From assembly GCA_964404285.1 (NCBI GenBank), contig CAYOJK010000007.1, positions 94,629-158,628 of the forward strand: DNA of 64,000 nt. Reading direction: 5' to 3'. The notes below the pieces were generated by a model. That model was not told the origin of the DNA. It worked only from the letters and a program-made list of their open reading frames with translations, and ran no database searches. How positions within the stretch are numbered: the stretch's first letter is position 1; each line of letters opens with the position of its first letter. This document shows positions 26,270 through 35,495 of this stretch, piece after piece. Source of the stretch: JBASEY01 sp964404285. Its GTDB lineage: Bacteria > CSSED10-310. Both the position numbers and the translations under genes were made by a program.

Positions 26270-27667
26270 TTGCAGATAAAATACTTTTTGGCTATGAGAA
26301 CAAAACACGATTTTCATGTTTATTTTCCTTTTCACAAGCAAGGTGAAGCCTATCTAGACTTACGCCAAGCGTTAAATGCTTCTGGAATTGAGGTGTGTGA
26401 AAATCTTGACTCAATTGAATCGCCCGATGCACTGCTCACGTGGTTTCATGGACACGGTCGGGTAACAAAAAAGGTGTATTCTCAGTTAACACATTTCGAC
26501 TGTCCTATTATTGGAATTGAACAACTTGAATCAGGCGACAAATCTGACCCTGTTGCAATATTTGACCTACAATTAAGCTTTAACACTCCTGTAATGGTTA
26601 TAGCCCATGCTGTTTATTCCCAAATTCTGCTCCACCGTTCCAAAAAAGATCTAAACGATATAACAGCTCAATTGAATTATCATCGGATAAAACTGGATGA
26701 CGTCGTCACACTAGGAGTCCAACTCGCTCAAACACTATCATACCGGGAACTATTTCAACTGCTTGTTGATCATGCAAGTTCGTTGCTTCCTACATTTAGC
26801 CATGCTTTTTATACTATTGACTCCAATAACGGTGAATGTCAATTGCGCTCAATCCAATCCACATTGGATATCAACGAATCTAGTCTTCCAACATCATTTC
26901 AAATTAGTAGAGATGTATTTGCAGAGCTGAAAGCTTTACAAAAACCGTTTGTTATTTGTAATCGAGCGTCACAATGGACGCATCAACTGCTGGAACTCTT
27001 CAACCAGCCACATTCGTTGTTGATTACACCTATAGTATCCAAAGACAACCTGTTGGGAATTTTAGTTTCTATTCATCATATTGAACAGCAACAAGATTTC
27101 GAAGCGGATATTGAGCGATTGGAAGTATTGGCTGCTTTTTCTGCCGTCAGTATGGGAAACGCCTTTGTATATGAACAAACCGAGGCTCTTTCAAAAATCG
27201 ATGATTTGACAGGTGTATATAATTTCTTTTTCATTCAAACCCGCCTGGATCAATTGATAAAAAATCGAAAATCATTTTCATTGATATTTTTAGATCTGGA
27301 TGGTTTTAAAACGATCAATCAACGTTTTGGCCATAAAACGGGAAACAAGGCCTTGCAAGACACAGCGAAAATAATCATGAAAATGGTGACTTCCGACAGT
27401 ATTTGTGGAAGATTTGGTGGTGATGAATTTGTTGTTATCATGCAAGATGTAGAAGCGAAAAATGCCAAAGACTGGACAGAAGACGTCATTCACTCAATAG
27501 AAAAAATCGTTATCAACTCAACGGTTCGCCTTTCTGCCAGCGCTGGAATTGCGGAATATCCCGTCGATGCCAACGATTTAAACTCGATTATTCATGCCGC
27601 CGATACAGCTATGTATGCAGCAAAAGATCTAGGTCGAGGATTCGTATTGTCGTTTAGAAATTTATAA
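26270..27667 (+). CDS. GAF-GGDEF diguanylate cyclase
   Basis: 465 aa from the TTG at 26270 (an ATG at 26294 is equally possible; neither has a clear ribosome site). Residues 1-125 are unassigned. A GAF-like sensor spans about 155-300, and a GGDEF domain ~310-465 with intact RFGGDEF (383-387) and DLDGFKTIN. This makes cyclic di-GMP from two GTP. The RxxD product-inhibition site, expected five residues before GGDEF, is absent (TSDS there), so feedback inhibition by that route is unlikely. No EAL domain or membrane segment. Confidence 0.87.
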   Translation: MQIKYFLAMRTKHDFHVYFPFHKQGEAYLDLRQALNASGIEVCENLDSIESPDALLTWFHGHGRVTKKVYSQLTHFDCPIIGIEQLESGDKSDPVAIFDLQLSFNTPVMVIAHAVYSQILLHRSKKDLNDITAQLNYHRIKLDDVVTLGVQLAQTLSYRELFQLLVDHASSLLPTFSHAFYTIDSNNGECQLRSIQSTLDINESSLPTSFQISRDVFAELKALQKPFVICNRASQWTHQLLELFNQPHSLLITPIVSKDNLLGILVSIHHIEQQQDFEADIERLEVLAAFSAVSMGNAFVYEQTEALSKIDDLTGVYNFFFIQTRLDQLIKNRKSFSLIFLDLDGFKTINQRFGHKTGNKALQDTAKIIMKMVTSDSICGRFGGDEFVVIMQDVEAKNAKDWTEDVIHSIEKIVINSTVRLSASAGIAEYPVDANDLNSIIHAADTAMYAAKDLGRGFVLSFRNL

Positions 27668-27678
27668 TGGAGGGTATC

Positions 27679-28413
27679 ATGCGAACGAACAAAATGTTTT
27701 ATTTATGTCTTTTCATTTTGTTCATCACGGGCTGTTCTCGAACACTTATCCTGTTATCGCCGGAAGATTTGTATTACATCGGTAATCATTATATGCAGCA
27801 AAATAATTACCGATCAGCGACAGATCAATTTGAACGCATTATCAAAGATTATCCAACCAGCGAGTATGCTGCGGTTAGCCAATTCAAGCTTGCAGAGTCC
27901 CTTTACTTGAGAAAAAGCTATTCAAAATCCGCTCTAGAATTCGAGCTATTTCTGGAGTTCAATCCGGGGCATAAACTTGCGCCTCAAGCCCAGTATTATC
28001 TAGCCATGAGTAAATTCAATGCCATCATTAACCCGGAACGTGATATCACCGTTGCTGTCGAGTCAAAAAAGAATTTGGAACAGTTTTTAATGCGATACAA
28101 GGACCATCCTGATTGTGCACAGGTTGAAGTTCATTTAGGAAAAGTCATTGACCACTTACAAATCCATGAAATCGAGGTGGCAAAATCATATATTCGGATG
28201 AGATATTACCAATCGGCCATCAACCGGCTGGAACCGGTCCTGGAATCAAAGGCATCTGAAAGTATTCACCACCAGGCTTTATATGAGTTAGGTCGAGCTC
28301 ATCTTTATGCAAAAAATTCTGATGATGCCAAGAAATATCTGAATCAAGCAGCCTCGATCACCGTGGATGCAAAATATCAACATCGAGCTCAGAAACTGCT
28401 TCGCCGCCTATAA
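27679..28413 (+). CDS. bamD: BamD-type outer-membrane assembly lipoprotein
   Basis: 244 aa. Signal peptide and lipobox FITGC with lipid Cys19, then five TPR-like repeats (for example YYIGNHYMQQNNYRSATDQF near 37-56, AQYYLAMSKF near 110). This matches BamD, which works with BamA to insert beta-barrel proteins into the outer membrane. I chose the ATG at 27679, which has GGAGGG 6 bases upstream, over an ATG 12 bases earlier. A general TPR lipoprotein is the alternative reading. Confidence 0.8.
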   Translation: MRTNKMFYLCLFILFITGCSRTLILLSPEDLYYIGNHYMQQNNYRSATDQFERIIKDYPTSEYAAVSQFKLAESLYLRKSYSKSALEFELFLEFNPGHKLAPQAQYYLAMSKFNAIINPERDITVAVESKKNLEQFLMRYKDHPDCAQVEVHLGKVIDHLQIHEIEVAKSYIRMRYYQSAINRLEPVLESKASESIHHQALYELGRAHLYAKNSDDAKKYLNQAASITVDAKYQHRAQKLLRRL

Positions 28414-28433
28414 TTTAGCGTGAGTCATTCAGT

Positions 28434-29624
28434 TTACGTGACCAGCTTTTTTGCCTCCCTGGCAATAACAAGCTCTTCATTGGTAGCTATCACCATCACC
28501 TTGACCGCCCCCTTAGAGATAATAGGCGATTCAACTGATTCGTTTAGCTTCTGATTGAGTTCAATCCCTAAGAATTCCAGACCTTCAAGCGCCTTATTAC
28601 GGATAATTGGATTGTTCTCACCAACACCTCCTGTAAATACGATACAATCAACTCCACCCAGTTCGGCAATATAGGCGCCAATATACTTTTTCAGTCGAAG
28701 GCAATATACATCGATACTGATTTTTGCTCTGGCATTATCGTTCTCCGCCGCCTTCAAAATATCTCTCATGTCATATGATTCTACCCCTGCCAGACCATAC
28801 ATACCCGATTCATGGTTCAACAATGAATTGATCTCATCGTAATTCAACTCTTCTTTTTCCATCAGAAAAGGAACGATAGCAGGATCCATATCACCACATC
28901 GCGTCCCCATAACCAAACCTTCAAGCGGAGTGAATCCCATCGATGTATCAATTGATTTTCCATATCGAATAGCCGCAATCGAAGCGCCATTTCCCAAATG
29001 ACAGGTGATCACTTTTATGTCTTCCACTGAACAATTCATCAATTTAGCGGCTTCAGAACAACAAAACACGTGTGAGGTTCCATGAAAACCAAACCGTCTG
29101 ATTTTATATTTTTGATACAACTCATATGGAATTCCATATAGATATGCTTCCGGAGGCATAGTTTGATGGAACGCCGTATCAAAGACACCAACTTGCAAAA
29201 TATTCGGCAGTATTTCCTGACAAACCCGTATGCCTAAAATATTAGGAGGATTGTGTAAGGGCGCCAAATCAGTACAAGACTCCATCACTTCAACCATTTC
29301 TTTATCAACAATGCTTGAACCCGAAAACCGTTCTCCACCATGCACCACTCTGTGGCCAATCGCTTGAATTTCATTTATATCTTTCAGGATATTAAACTCT
29401 TTTGAAGTAATGACATCCAGTATGGTCGAAAGAGCCTCTTTGTGATTGGGCACTCGTACCTTCTCTTGAAAAAGACCCTGATTACCATATTTCAGAATAA
29501 CTTTGCCCATCCTCCTCGAACCAATATTTTCAACTCTACCCTTTCCAAGCGCCTTTTCGGTGTCCATATCAAATACCTGGAATTTTATGGACGAACTACC
29601 GGCATTGATCACAAGAATTTTCAT
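28434..29624 (-). CDS. ackA: Acetate kinase
   Basis: 396 aa. Interconverts acetate plus ATP and acetyl phosphate plus ADP. Seen: N-terminal KILVINAGSSSIKF, HRVVHGGERF near 86-95, the catalytic region FDTAFHQTMP, FGFHGTSH near 175, CHLGNGAS near 205 and FTGGVGENN near 320. The start at 29624 has GGGAGA upstream and matches the family N-terminus; a frame opening 90 bases earlier does not. No pta gene is adjacent. Convergent with bamD. Confidence 0.95.
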   Translation of the reverse strand: MKILVINAGSSSIKFQVFDMDTEKALGKGRVENIGSRRMGKVILKYGNQGLFQEKVRVPNHKEALSTILDVITSKEFNILKDINEIQAIGHRVVHGGERFSGSSIVDKEMVEVMESCTDLAPLHNPPNILGIRVCQEILPNILQVGVFDTAFHQTMPPEAYLYGIPYELYQKYKIRRFGFHGTSHVFCCSEAAKLMNCSVEDIKVITCHLGNGASIAAIRYGKSIDTSMGFTPLEGLVMGTRCGDMDPAIVPFLMEKEELNYDEINSLLNHESGMYGLAGVESYDMRDILKAAENDNARAKISIDVYCLRLKKYIGAYIAELGGVDCIVFTGGVGENNPIIRNKALEGLEFLGIELNQKLNESVESPIISKGAVKVMVIATNEELVIAREAKKLVT

Positions 29625-29767
29625 AGTATCTCCCAAAGTCGCATGTGTATTTCTTAAATGAAAAAACGAACCCACTACAGGCTCCATAATCGACCTTGAC
29701 AGCCTGTTTGTCAACTAATAATAGTTCAGCTCAAATGATTTAAATCTGGATTTATTTAAGATTTTAT

Positions 29768-31228
29768 CTATTCCACATAACCCAAAGAACGCAGCTTATC
29801 CATCTCGCGAATCTCACCAGGATCAAATTCAACTTGTCTAGGCAGTAAATGCATATTTAGAACATTTGTTATTTGCTGCATCAGCTTTGTTTTTATTTGT
29901 GGATAGCGATCACTGATATCCTCTGTCTCAGAAGGATCTTCTGATATATTGAAAAGCAAATGTTCATCTGTATCAATAGCGCTGATCAACTTAAAATGTG
30001 GATTATATGCCGCTAAAACAAGACCTTTACTGAGTTCTTTTCGCATTAGCGGTGGCGCCATCGTCATCCAAGAGGTATTTATGCCGGTTGAATTGAGTAT
30101 CATGGTTTGTTTCAAATCCATACCCCGGCCAGAAAATTCTTGATTTTCAAACTGACAAATCGACAAAGTCGTTGGAAAAATATCTTCATGACAGGCAATT
30201 GCCTTGGCCACGCGGTTCTGAATTTTGTTCAGCGGGAAACGAACAATCCATGGAACATGTGTTGCTGTTTCCCATAATCTATCTCCGTGAGCATAAAAAT
30301 AATCATGCTCAAAGCCTTCCCCATGATCCGAAGTCAAGATTACAAGGGTGCGCTCCCATCGCCCTTTTGATTGAAGGTAACGCCTCAATTGCTCAAGATG
30401 GTAGTCAACATAACACACTTCCGAAAGATACGCCGTCCAGTATTTGTGAAGCGTTTTCGAATCCGTTACAGATGTCATCGGATTACTGACTAACACCATA
30501 AAATCTTCAGCAGCACGAGCGCGCTCCGCGTGTTCTGAATATTTTTTTATTTGTTCAACGGAATAGTTTTCAACTTCTTTATTGATTTCATGGTCATCTC
30601 GTAATGAACGTATATAAGGCTCTCTATCTTGATAAGGGGCATGAGGATCGAACAAATGTAGCCAAATAAAAAAAGGGCTGGAATCAAGTGAATTTAACCA
30701 GTTTGTACAACTCGCAATCGTGTCGACTGCGTCTCGTTCTAAATGTGCCTTTGACCATTCATCATCATAAAGTTCAAACCCGGAATCCAAACCACAAGTT
30801 CGCGCTGTCAAAGAATAACCACTTAGAAATGCAGCTGTACGATATCCCGCATCCTTAAACACTTGTGCTAAACAGACATGCTTTTGAGAATATTTCATCG
30901 CATTTCTAAAGACTTTGTGAGCAATTGGTGACAGTCCTGTCATGATGGTTGTATGTGACGGACCGGTGGTTGGGACAGGAGCATAAGCTCGTGGAAAAAC
31001 CATTCCTTTTCGAGACAATGAATCTGAAAATGGGGAATAGACATTAGGATTACCATACGCACCTATAGCATCAGCTCTGCAAGTATCGATAGTTATCAAT
31101 AGAACATCCGGGTGGCGAACGCCGGCTATATCCTGAAGTCGGTGAAGGTAATCGTAAGCGTAGTACAAACTAATTCCAAGAAAAATCAGTAGGCCTGTCA
31201 GAAAAACATAGAACTTACGATAAAACAT
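29768..31228 (-). CDS. Sulfatase-fold membrane-anchored hydrolase
   Basis: 486 aa, N-terminal membrane anchor (about 7-25), then the alkaline-phosphatase/sulfatase fold: DVLLITIDTCRADAIGAYG (40-58), PSHTTIMTGLSP near 90-101, SDHGEGFEHD. The sulfatase nucleophile motif C/S-x-P-S-R reads T-G-P-S-H, with Thr at the formylglycine site, so it cannot be converted to formylglycine. It more likely uses the Thr as a phosphatase- or phosphotransferase-type nucleophile. It ends in RSLGYVE, a tail common in this family. Next to a membrane glycosyltransferase, so a role in envelope glycan modification is inferred. Confidence 0.75.
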   Translation of the reverse strand: MFYRKFYVFLTGLLIFLGISLYYAYDYLHRLQDIAGVRHPDVLLITIDTCRADAIGAYGNPNVYSPFSDSLSRKGMVFPRAYAPVPTTGPSHTTIMTGLSPIAHKVFRNAMKYSQKHVCLAQVFKDAGYRTAAFLSGYSLTARTCGLDSGFELYDDEWSKAHLERDAVDTIASCTNWLNSLDSSPFFIWLHLFDPHAPYQDREPYIRSLRDDHEINKEVENYSVEQIKKYSEHAERARAAEDFMVLVSNPMTSVTDSKTLHKYWTAYLSEVCYVDYHLEQLRRYLQSKGRWERTLVILTSDHGEGFEHDYFYAHGDRLWETATHVPWIVRFPLNKIQNRVAKAIACHEDIFPTTLSICQFENQEFSGRGMDLKQTMILNSTGINTSWMTMAPPLMRKELSKGLVLAAYNPHFKLISAIDTDEHLLFNISEDPSETEDISDRYPQIKTKLMQQITNVLNMHLLPRQVEFDPGEIREMDKLRSLGYVE

Positions 31229-31229
31229 A

Positions 31230-32720
31230 TCACTCCTTAAGAAATGAGTCTTTCAACACATAATAAGAAAAATAACGTTCATCTACAACCGAGGTTTTTA
31301 TCGTATACTGAGACAAAAACGCCGGATTGTTCGGTAGATACTTTTCGTTCAAAACAGGTGACGCTCGCAACATATCGAATGATAATTCTTCGATTAAAAC
31401 CACATCCGGTTTACGGGAAATAATGATGTCATCAATTATCTTTTTTTCTTCCTTTTCCGATCGAGTCTGATGGATGATCTGGGCAATCTCTTTATCGTTG
31501 AGTCCACCCCGATCAATCGTTGTAAATTTTGAATGATAAGGAATTATTCCGGCTAAACCCGTACTGAGAATAGTTGTTTCTGGAAAAGATTTATTCAGCC
31601 ATTCTCCAACTAACTTCCAATCCTTCATATGCTCGTTTTCCCAAGTCAGAATCTCAAAATATCGGGTAGGTCTAAATCGAAAAAGATCATATTTTGCCGA
31701 TATAACGGAAACAAGAATACCAGCGATCAATATAATTCCTAAAAGCACTTGCACCATCCCCTTTTCAATATGAATCCAGAATCTCGATGCTGCCAGGGCA
31801 AAAAGAGGTATCACTGGAACGATAAAGCGTCCGTATGGCATCCAATCACCACCGATATGATAGACATAAATCAGATAGCCGCTGCCCATTACTATCGATG
31901 GTAGGATAGATTTTCTAACTTTTTTTTCAAAGAGGCCGAAATACGCTATAGGCACAGTGACAACTCCAGTCATTGCTGCATAACGCTTAAAATATGCCCC
32001 TCCTCCTCCCTGAAACCGATGGCTTTTAACCCAGAAAGTGTTTGGCGCCCATGCCTGATAATAAATATATCGAAAAAAGATATGAGGAAGAAAAACTAGA
32101 GCATATCCACCCAAGTACTCCAACCAATTTTGGGGATGAGATCGAAAAATAAAAAATACGGTTATAGCAAATAAAGTAAAGAACAATATGCCTTCAGGGC
32201 GAGTCAATGTAGATAAACCAAAGCACACCCCACAAAAAAAACGACCTAAGGAATTATTTTTTTCATGAAAATAGATCGCGGTGACAAGGCAAAGAGTAAA
32301 TAAAATCGTTTCCAGGCCGGCAACCGCCCACATCTGGACACCTGGACATACGGCAACAATAAATGCAGCTAAAGCGCCGGAAAGCTTATCACTTTTCTTA
32401 TCTACAGTGGTAAAAATCAGAATTGACAATAATAACAGCCCCATCATTAGACCGGTTATCTTTGCTGCAAAAGGAAAATTCAGAAAAGATCGCGGCAGCG
32501 CCATCAATAAAATCCATAGAAAATTTGTATATCCTTCAACTCTATCTCCAGGATTAAAAACCAGCCCTTTACCCTCAAGCATATGATCACAATAGCGAAA
32601 GCTGATGTAGGCATCTTCGACGGTATAAAACCAGTATGTATGTGTTCCTGCCAAAAATAACAGTAATGCGCCTGTTATAAAGCAGATACGTACGATCCTG
32701 TAAAGGTCAAATGATATCAT
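31230..32720 (-). CDS. Polytopic membrane glycosyltransferase (PMT/GT-C-like)
   Basis: 496 aa with about 10-11 membrane segments and a periplasmic C-terminus. Near the N-terminus lies an acidic DAYISFRYCDHMLEGKGLVF (about 35-54), the conserved Asp loop of GT-C enzymes that use lipid-linked sugars. VEGYTNFLWILL follows. The donor and acceptor are unknown. It overlaps no neighbour but lies 1 base from the sulfatase-fold gene and 3 bases from the DUF4388 gene, so it is part of the secA-led transcript. Confidence 0.75.
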   Translation of the reverse strand: MISFDLYRIVRICFITGALLLFLAGTHTYWFYTVEDAYISFRYCDHMLEGKGLVFNPGDRVEGYTNFLWILLMALPRSFLNFPFAAKITGLMMGLLLLSILIFTTVDKKSDKLSGALAAFIVAVCPGVQMWAVAGLETILFTLCLVTAIYFHEKNNSLGRFFCGVCFGLSTLTRPEGILFFTLFAITVFFIFRSHPQNWLEYLGGYALVFLPHIFFRYIYYQAWAPNTFWVKSHRFQGGGGAYFKRYAAMTGVVTVPIAYFGLFEKKVRKSILPSIVMGSGYLIYVYHIGGDWMPYGRFIVPVIPLFALAASRFWIHIEKGMVQVLLGIILIAGILVSVISAKYDLFRFRPTRYFEILTWENEHMKDWKLVGEWLNKSFPETTILSTGLAGIIPYHSKFTTIDRGGLNDKEIAQIIHQTRSEKEEKKIIDDIIISRKPDVVLIEELSFDMLRASPVLNEKYLPNNPAFLSQYTIKTSVVDERYFSYYVLKDSFLKE

Positions 32721-32723
32721 TGT

Positions 32724-33878
32724 TTAGCGGCCATTCTTCCCCAAATGACTGGGTTTGGGCTTATCCAAGTAAACAAGCCCCATACGCATGAATTTATGCA
32801 AGATGATATAAAGCTCTGGTTTGGGTAGTCCTATAATATAGCGAAGATTCTTCAAATTCGTCTTTCCATCGAGTCTGAAAAATACCATTCCTTCCCTGTG
32901 ATTTAAATATAATTTACCTAGCGAAACATCAGCAACTGAATGTCTGACTTTCGGAATACTCTCATCTGACGTGAAAACCTGTTGAACAATCTTCCATACT
33001 TTCTGTTGAATCCTTTCTTTGACTTCTTTAGCTTCAACACAGTCACCATTTTTCAATAAGATTTCATCCAGGTTTGATAGCGCTTCGTGAAACCAGCCTT
33101 TTTGTTCCATTGTAACTGATAACTCTAAAAGATTGTTAATTCGCTCTTTTTGTTCTTTTCTCAGATTCGTCGCATTGATATCTTTAACGATTATTCCCTG
33201 CTCCAATAATTTATGGATTGAGCTAATGATCATGTATTCTGTTTCATTTACCATGTTCATAAGGTCAGCAAGCGACCTTGGAACAGCTAAATTGGCAAGT
33301 AAGTTTCTTGATGCATGATCCAGCTTTTCATAGTGAGCGGATGGAACATCGATTGCTTTAGAAAAAACTGTGTCAGGGTCGGAAATTGATTGCTTAAATC
33401 TGTTTATCTCATCACGTCGCCGAGCGCCTTCCAATAAAAGAGTGGAAATAACAATTGGTTTTAACTTAAATTCACTTTGTTCTAAAGGACGCTCTTCAAA
33501 AACAAATTCACCTGTAACCCATGTCAAAAATTCAAAGATAATATCTTGCGCTTGTATATTCAGAGCTTTTTCAAGGTCTTCAGTTGACATTAATTTTTTT
33601 GCGACAAATAGCTCACCAAGAGGTTTATTACTAGAAAACTGCTCAGGAAAAACCTCTTCAAATTGACTATCCGACACATAACCCAGCCTTAGTAAAACCG
33701 CACCAAGCCTATCCTGATATTTTGAGGAGGTTGCTCCAACAACTTCGCCTTTATGCAGAAAAATATGTTGTCGGCTATCTTTGTTAATACACGTCAATTG
33801 CCCGGTTTGTAGATTCCACATCAGCATTTGCAGCAAATCGGAGGGAGTTAGACTTTCCAGGCTTCCACTCAAAGGCAT
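32724..33878 (-). CDS. DUF4388 protein
   Basis: 384 aa. The N-terminal DUF4388 domain opens MPLSGSLESLTPSDLLQML, with GQLTCINKDSRQHIFLHKGEVVGATSS and GELFVAKKLMS at about 95. The middle and C-terminal parts are helical, with winged-helix-like repeats (MIISSIHKLLEQGIIVKDI). DUF4388 occurs in signalling proteins of Desulfobacterota and Myxococcota; function unknown. No membrane segment. Ribosome site weak. In a left-reading block between the HAD and glycosyltransferase genes. Confidence 0.75.
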   Translation of the reverse strand: MPLSGSLESLTPSDLLQMLMWNLQTGQLTCINKDSRQHIFLHKGEVVGATSSKYQDRLGAVLLRLGYVSDSQFEEVFPEQFSSNKPLGELFVAKKLMSTEDLEKALNIQAQDIIFEFLTWVTGEFVFEERPLEQSEFKLKPIVISTLLLEGARRRDEINRFKQSISDPDTVFSKAIDVPSAHYEKLDHASRNLLANLAVPRSLADLMNMVNETEYMIISSIHKLLEQGIIVKDINATNLRKEQKERINNLLELSVTMEQKGWFHEALSNLDEILLKNGDCVEAKEVKERIQQKVWKIVQQVFTSDESIPKVRHSVADVSLGKLYLNHREGMVFFRLDGKTNLKNLRYIIGLPKPELYIILHKFMRMGLVYLDKPKPSHLGKNGR

Positions 33879-33905
33879 TCACAACTCTTTTCTAATACTT
33901 TGACG

Positions 33906-34631
33906 TTAAAGGATATTATGAAGTTCATCGAGTTTTTGAATAATCATATCGGGTTCAACGGAAAGATTACTCGAATTTTCTCCTGAATCAGACCGATTCA
34001 GCCATACTGTTTTCATACCGATTGCTTTTGCCGGACGGATATCCCAATCCAACCGATCACCCACCATTATGATATTTTCAGGCTCTAATTCCATCTTAAT
34101 CACAGTATAACGATACAGTGTGATATTAGGTTTATGCCAAGGCGTCTGATCAGAAATCACGATAGTTGAAAAAAAAGTGTCAATTTTCAACTTGGCAAGC
34201 TGATCCATCTGAGTTGTTTCATCACCTTCCGTGAGAACGGCAAGGGCATATTTTTCCTTTAAATAAGTAAGCGTATCTATAACATCAGGGTATAATCTTG
34301 TGCCTGTGCTTCTTCCTCGGCCATAAGCCTCTGCCATTTCCATTAGAACCGAGCCTGACTGCTCTCTCCCCAGACCTTGTAATAACAATTGGAACCGGCG
34401 TATTCGGTTATCTTTTGCAGACTCGGTGAATCCCGATAAGCTACTCCAAGCAGATTCCGCCTCAATGACGCCTTTGTAAGCTTCTTGAAAGATTTCGAAA
34501 GATAATGACATCTGTGATTTTTCATTCAATGTAGTCAGCGCCAATCTCAACCCGGCTTCCGATCCAAATTTGTAATCCGTTAAGGTGCCATCCAAATCAA
34601 AAACTATCCCTGAAATATTTTCAAATTTCAT
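33906..34631 (-). CDS. HAD-family hydrolase
   Basis: 241 aa haloacid-dehalogenase-fold phosphatase. Motif I FDLDGTLTD with Asp12 and Asp14, motif II near AVLTEGDET, a conserved Lys near KPNITLY, and motif IV GDRLDWDI near 193-200. The helical cap follows motif I, as in subfamily I (phosphoglycolate phosphatase-like). The substrate is unassigned. Its start overlaps the preceding gene by 11 bases, so it is cotranslated with it. Confidence 0.85.
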   Translation of the reverse strand: MKFENISGIVFDLDGTLTDYKFGSEAGLRLALTTLNEKSQMSLSFEIFQEAYKGVIEAESAWSSLSGFTESAKDNRIRRFQLLLQGLGREQSGSVLMEMAEAYGRGRSTGTRLYPDVIDTLTYLKEKYALAVLTEGDETTQMDQLAKLKIDTFFSTIVISDQTPWHKPNITLYRYTVIKMELEPENIIMVGDRLDWDIRPAKAIGMKTVWLNRSDSGENSSNLSVEPDMIIQKLDELHNIL

Positions 34632-35493
34632 TCTCTTTTTCCTTTTTAAACTCCTGCGTCACCGGCAGGTTGTACAGGTCTGTTCGCATTTCTTTTAGAA
34701 AAGGAAACTCTTTTCGTGACTCATCGATATCCGCCAGATTGATATCGACAACCATTAAAGAATCTCTATGAAATGTGGGTTCATCAATTAATGATCCAAA
34801 AGGGTCCACACAAAAGCTTTCACCGTAAAATGTCAGATCCTTTTCTGTTCCACAACGATTGATTCTGACCAGAAACAGATTGTTACAAATTGCATGGCCA
34901 GACAGAACTGACAGCCATCGAAACTTGGAGCCAAGCGCAGCAGCGGTTGGGGCTATAATGATTTCTGCGCCACGCAAAGCCATAGAGCGGAATGCTTCTG
35001 GAAAGAATACATCCCAGCCCATGGATACACCGATAGTTGCCTGTTTCGTTTTAAACAACGGAATATCTTGGCCGGGATCCGCCAGTAAGCGATCATTCCA
35101 ACCTTCAGCTGAAGCCAGATGAACCTTTCTGTAAATCCCAAGGATTTGACCCTCTTGAATACATACTGTTGAAAAGTAAAAATGCTTGTTTTGTTGATGG
35201 TAAATAGGACAGAAAAACGTTGATGGATACTCCATTGAAAGCTTTAAAAACGGTTCTGTTGATGGACCGGGTACAGGTTCTGCCAACTTGTGATAGGTAT
35301 CTTTGGGTATTTGATGAAACCATGGTAGCGTGAAACACTCAGGGAAAACTATTATTTGAGCATTTTTTTCTAGGGCTTTCTGAGTAAAAGAAAGCGCTCT
35401 TTTAATATTCCTGTCCCGATCATCCTGAGCAGCAAATTGGATTCCTGCCAAGCGAATAAAATGTGGTAATCCTGTTGGCGTCTCATCTTGCAT
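34621..35493 (-). CDS. Nitrilase-family protein lacking the catalytic Cys
   Basis: 290 aa with the carbon-nitrogen hydrolase fold. Glu is present in FPECF (about 51) and Lys in YRKVHLA (about 122), but the nucleophile motif, normally C-[WY]-D, reads MGWD: the Cys codon is GGC (Gly) where TGC is expected. The rest (FFPEAFRSMALRGAEIIIAP) is intact and in frame. Relatives are amidases acting on small C-N substrates; here catalysis by the usual thioester is impossible. Start ATG two bases after the secA stop, with GGAGC upstream. Confidence 0.8.
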   Translation of the reverse strand: MQDETPTGLPHFIRLAGIQFAAQDDRDRNIKRALSFTQKALEKNAQIIVFPECFTLPWFHQIPKDTYHKLAEPVPGPSTEPFLKLSMEYPSTFFCPIYHQQNKHFYFSTVCIQEGQILGIYRKVHLASAEGWNDRLLADPGQDIPLFKTKQATIGVSMGWDVFFPEAFRSMALRGAEIIIAPTAAALGSKFRWLSVLSGHAICNNLFLVRINRCGTEKDLTFYGESFCVDPFGSLIDEPTFHRDSLMVVDINLADIDESRKEFPFLKEMRTDLYNLPVTQEFKKEKENEI

Positions 35494-35495
35494 TT

